Positions 5,114 through 6,215 of a stretch of DNA of 6,215 bases are shown here, piece by piece (positions within the stretch are counted from its first letter, which is position 1; every line of letters starts with the position of its first letter). The DNA comes from Clostridium sp. UBA4746. GTDB taxonomy: Bacteria; Bacillota; Clostridia; Clostridiales; Clostridiaceae. The stretch is from assembly GCA_002403785.1 (NCBI GenBank), contig DHIM01000319.1:1-6215 (forward strand), read 5' to 3'. Made by a program: the position numbers and the translations under genes. A model generated the notes under the pieces. That model saw nothing but the letters and a program-made list of their open reading frames with translations, had not been told where the DNA came from and did no database searches.

Positions 5114-5512
5114 ATGGATGATCCAAAAATAAATATAATTATTGCCGATAACAATAAAGAGTTTTGTAATATTCTTAATGATTATCTATTATTGCAAAAA
5201 TGTATCGTTGTTACAGGTATCGCACAGAATGGAGTAGAAGCATTAAAATTGATTAAAGAAAAAAAACCTGATTTAGTAGTGCTTGGTATCATTATGCCTC
5301 TTCTTGATGGTTTAGGGGTTCTAGAGAAGCTAAATACAATGGATTTAAATCCAATGCCACGTACAATAGTTTTATCCTCAGTTGCTCAAAATAAAATAAT
5401 CGAAAGAGCCATATTTTTAGGAGCAGATTATTATGTTATAAAACCTTTTGATATGGAAGAATTTATTAAAAAAATAAAACAGATGTTTAATAAAACTATG
5501 ATTGCAATTTAA
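5114..5512 (+). CDS. Truncated Spo0A-like receiver protein lacking the phosphorylation site
   Basis: A 132-residue protein with a good ribosome binding site (AAGGGAG, 5098-5104). It is a single response-regulator receiver domain and reads like the N-terminal half of Spo0A, the sporulation master regulator: DNNKEFCNILNDYL, GIAQNGVEALKLI, MPLLDGLGVLEKLNTM, LGADYYVIKPFDMEEF. Full Spo0A is about 265 residues with a C-terminal DNA-binding domain; here the frame stops directly after the receiver, and nothing like the effector domain is seen downstream. The phospho-accepting Asp (normally LDIIMP) is Gly58 (codon GGT at 5285-5287). The second acidic-pocket Asp is Asn13 (AAC at 5150-5152). Asp12, Ser88 and Lys110 are kept. 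Each change is one transition from an Asp codon. It cannot be phosphorylated in the usual way and cannot bind DNA like Spo0A. It may be a decaying paralogue or a decoy for phosphorelay partners; the sequence cannot decide. Confidence 0.85.
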   Translation: MDDPKINIIIADNNKEFCNILNDYLLLQKCIVVTGIAQNGVEALKLIKEKKPDLVVLGIIMPLLDGLGVLEKLNTMDLNPMPRTIVLSSVAQNKIIERAIFLGADYYVIKPFDMEEFIKKIKQMFNKTMIAI

Positions 5513-5571
5513 AGACCATTAACTTATATTGAAAAGGCTGAAAGTAAGATCAATATAAACTAATTAGAATT

Positions 5572-5691
5572 ATGAAGAACCTAGTAAGCTTTTATGAAAA
5601 AAGACTAAATTTGCTACCACAAATTATAATTTTGAGTTATCTTTTAGTATGTGTTTTAATACCTGTCTCTTTGACAATCTCTCATCCTTAA
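5572..5691 (+). pseudogene. Short membrane-protein frame, probably an N-terminal remnant
   Basis: A 39-codon frame beginning MKNLVSFYEKRLNLLPQIII and continuing through LSYLLVCVLIPVSLTI before stopping at SHP. It has a charged amphipathic start followed by one strong membrane span (about residues 17-36), the look of the start of a sensor, chemoreceptor or transporter. There is no ribosome binding site in the bases before ATG. No continuation of a larger protein was found in the next 200 bases. Together with the other N-terminal leftovers here, this fits a truncated gene, but a chance frame cannot be excluded. Confidence 0.3.
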
Positions 5692-5807
5692 TCACTTAAG
5701 TTGTTTAGTAGCAGATGGTGTAATTAAAAATCACAAGCTGATATAATTAATAAAAAAGTTCAAATATATATGTAATGTAATATATAAATTAAATGGTTAA
5801 GAGTACT

Positions 5808-5843
5808 ATAAAAATAGCCACTCTCTTGAGGAGAATGGCTATT
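5808..5843 (-). terminator. Rho-independent terminator of the SigK-like gene
   Basis: AATAGCCA (5813-5820) pairs perfectly with TGGCTATT (5836-5843). After one C-A mismatch, four to five further pairs (TCTC with GAGA, plus a T-G) close a three-base loop. Read on the minus strand, the stem is followed by a short T-run (GGCTATTTTTATAG). On the plus strand no T-run follows, so it serves the minus-strand gene ending at 5915. Confidence 0.75.
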
Positions 5844-5914
5844 AACTATCGTGTACTTCATTCGTACGCTATAATATATATTATGCAATACATATCTAAA
5901 AGATTCCAAAACAA

Positions 5915-6215
5915 CTATATATCTATATTACTATTATTTAAGTCCTTATTAAGCTTCTTTAATACTCTCTTTTCAATTCTAGAAACATAGGACCTAGAGA
6001 TTCCTAGAATCAACGCAATTTCTCTTTGAGTTCGAGGATTACCATCAAGTAATCCATAGCGTATTTGAATTACCGCCTTTTTTCTATCATTCAAACCTAT
6101 GTTTATCTTATTATAAATCTGTTTAAGTTGTATTTTACGTTCTACTATATCAATAATAGAATCTTCATCACTACTTAATACATCAATAAGAGATATCTCA
6201 TTTCCATCATTATCA
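5915..6215 (-). CDS. sigK: SigK-like sporulation sigma factor, C-terminal part (cut by window edge)
   Basis: The gene runs in from the right edge; 99 codons are visible before a TAG. It opens with DNDGNEISLIDVL, very close to the DKEGN-(D/E)-I-(S/T)-L-(I/M)-DVL segment of region 3 in mother-cell sigma factors. It then has a linker (DSIIDIVERKIQLKQIYNKI) and region 4: GLNDRKKAVIQIRYGLLDGN followed by TQREIALILGISRSYVSR, the helix-turn-helix that reads the -35 box. SRSYVSRIEK is typical of SigK, whereas SigE usually has SQSYISRLEK, so SigK is favoured from memory of the families. The usual GREK/DRE motif is NDRKK here, a mild divergence. SigK acts late in the mother cell on coat and cortex genes. 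In several spore formers sigK is split by a skin element; the part where that would occur is outside the window. Confidence 0.8.
   Translation of the reverse strand, partial: DNDGNEISLIDVLSSDEDSIIDIVERKIQLKQIYNKINIGLNDRKKAVIQIRYGLLDGNPRTQREIALILGISRSYVSRIEKRVLKKLNKDLNNSNIDI

Noticed and set aside
4825..5154. Open frame on the minus strand across the reductase fragment and the start of the Spo0A-like gene
   Set aside because: It spans two unrelated plus-strand sequences with recognisable protein homology and lacks a ribosome binding site.
5793..5990. Open frame on the plus strand overlapping the terminator and the sigma factor end
   Set aside because: It reads through a terminator hairpin and antisense to the SigK-like gene; no ribosome binding site.

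Overview
The window looks like a stretch of a low-GC, spore-forming Firmicute, most likely Clostridium in the broad sense. The evidence is strongly AT-rich DNA, AGGAGG-type ribosome binding sites, a Spo0A-type receiver domain and the C-terminal part of a SigK-like sporulation sigma factor. No species can be named from the sequence alone.

Layout. Positions 118-1233 (minus) encode a secreted lipoprotein that reads like a beta-propeller and is visibly richer in GC than its surroundings; an operator-like dyad lies upstream of it. Positions 1234-2900 are a low-density zone. It holds an N-terminal remnant resembling YkvA/DUF1232 proteins, an N-terminal remnant of a methyl-accepting chemotaxis-type protein, two possibly intact small single-span membrane proteins (2175-2258 plus, 2474-2608 minus) and ribosome binding sites that have lost their genes. 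An IS3-family insertion sequence follows, with orfA at 2907-3200 and orfB at 3263-4096, an A-rich frameshift site between them and an intact DDE triad. Behind it lie a broken tyrosine recombinase (4356-4770, minus) and a fragment of 2-dehydropantoate 2-reductase (4765-5016, plus), which abut almost to the base.

The right end concerns sporulation. The gene at 5114-5512 is a Spo0A receiver without its DNA-binding half; it has also lost the phospho-accepting aspartate and one acidic-pocket residue, yet keeps a good ribosome binding site and a sequence close to the sigma-H promoter consensus. It faces the 3' end of a SigK-like gene (5915 to the right edge, minus), which has its own terminator.

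Overall this is a decayed, recombined accessory region rather than a working operon. The genes that look functional are the lipoprotein, the IS transposase, possibly the two small membrane proteins, the SigK-like factor and perhaps the phospho-dead Spo0A receiver. That receiver is the most unusual item in the window. No CRISPR array, tRNA, rRNA or complete defence system was found.
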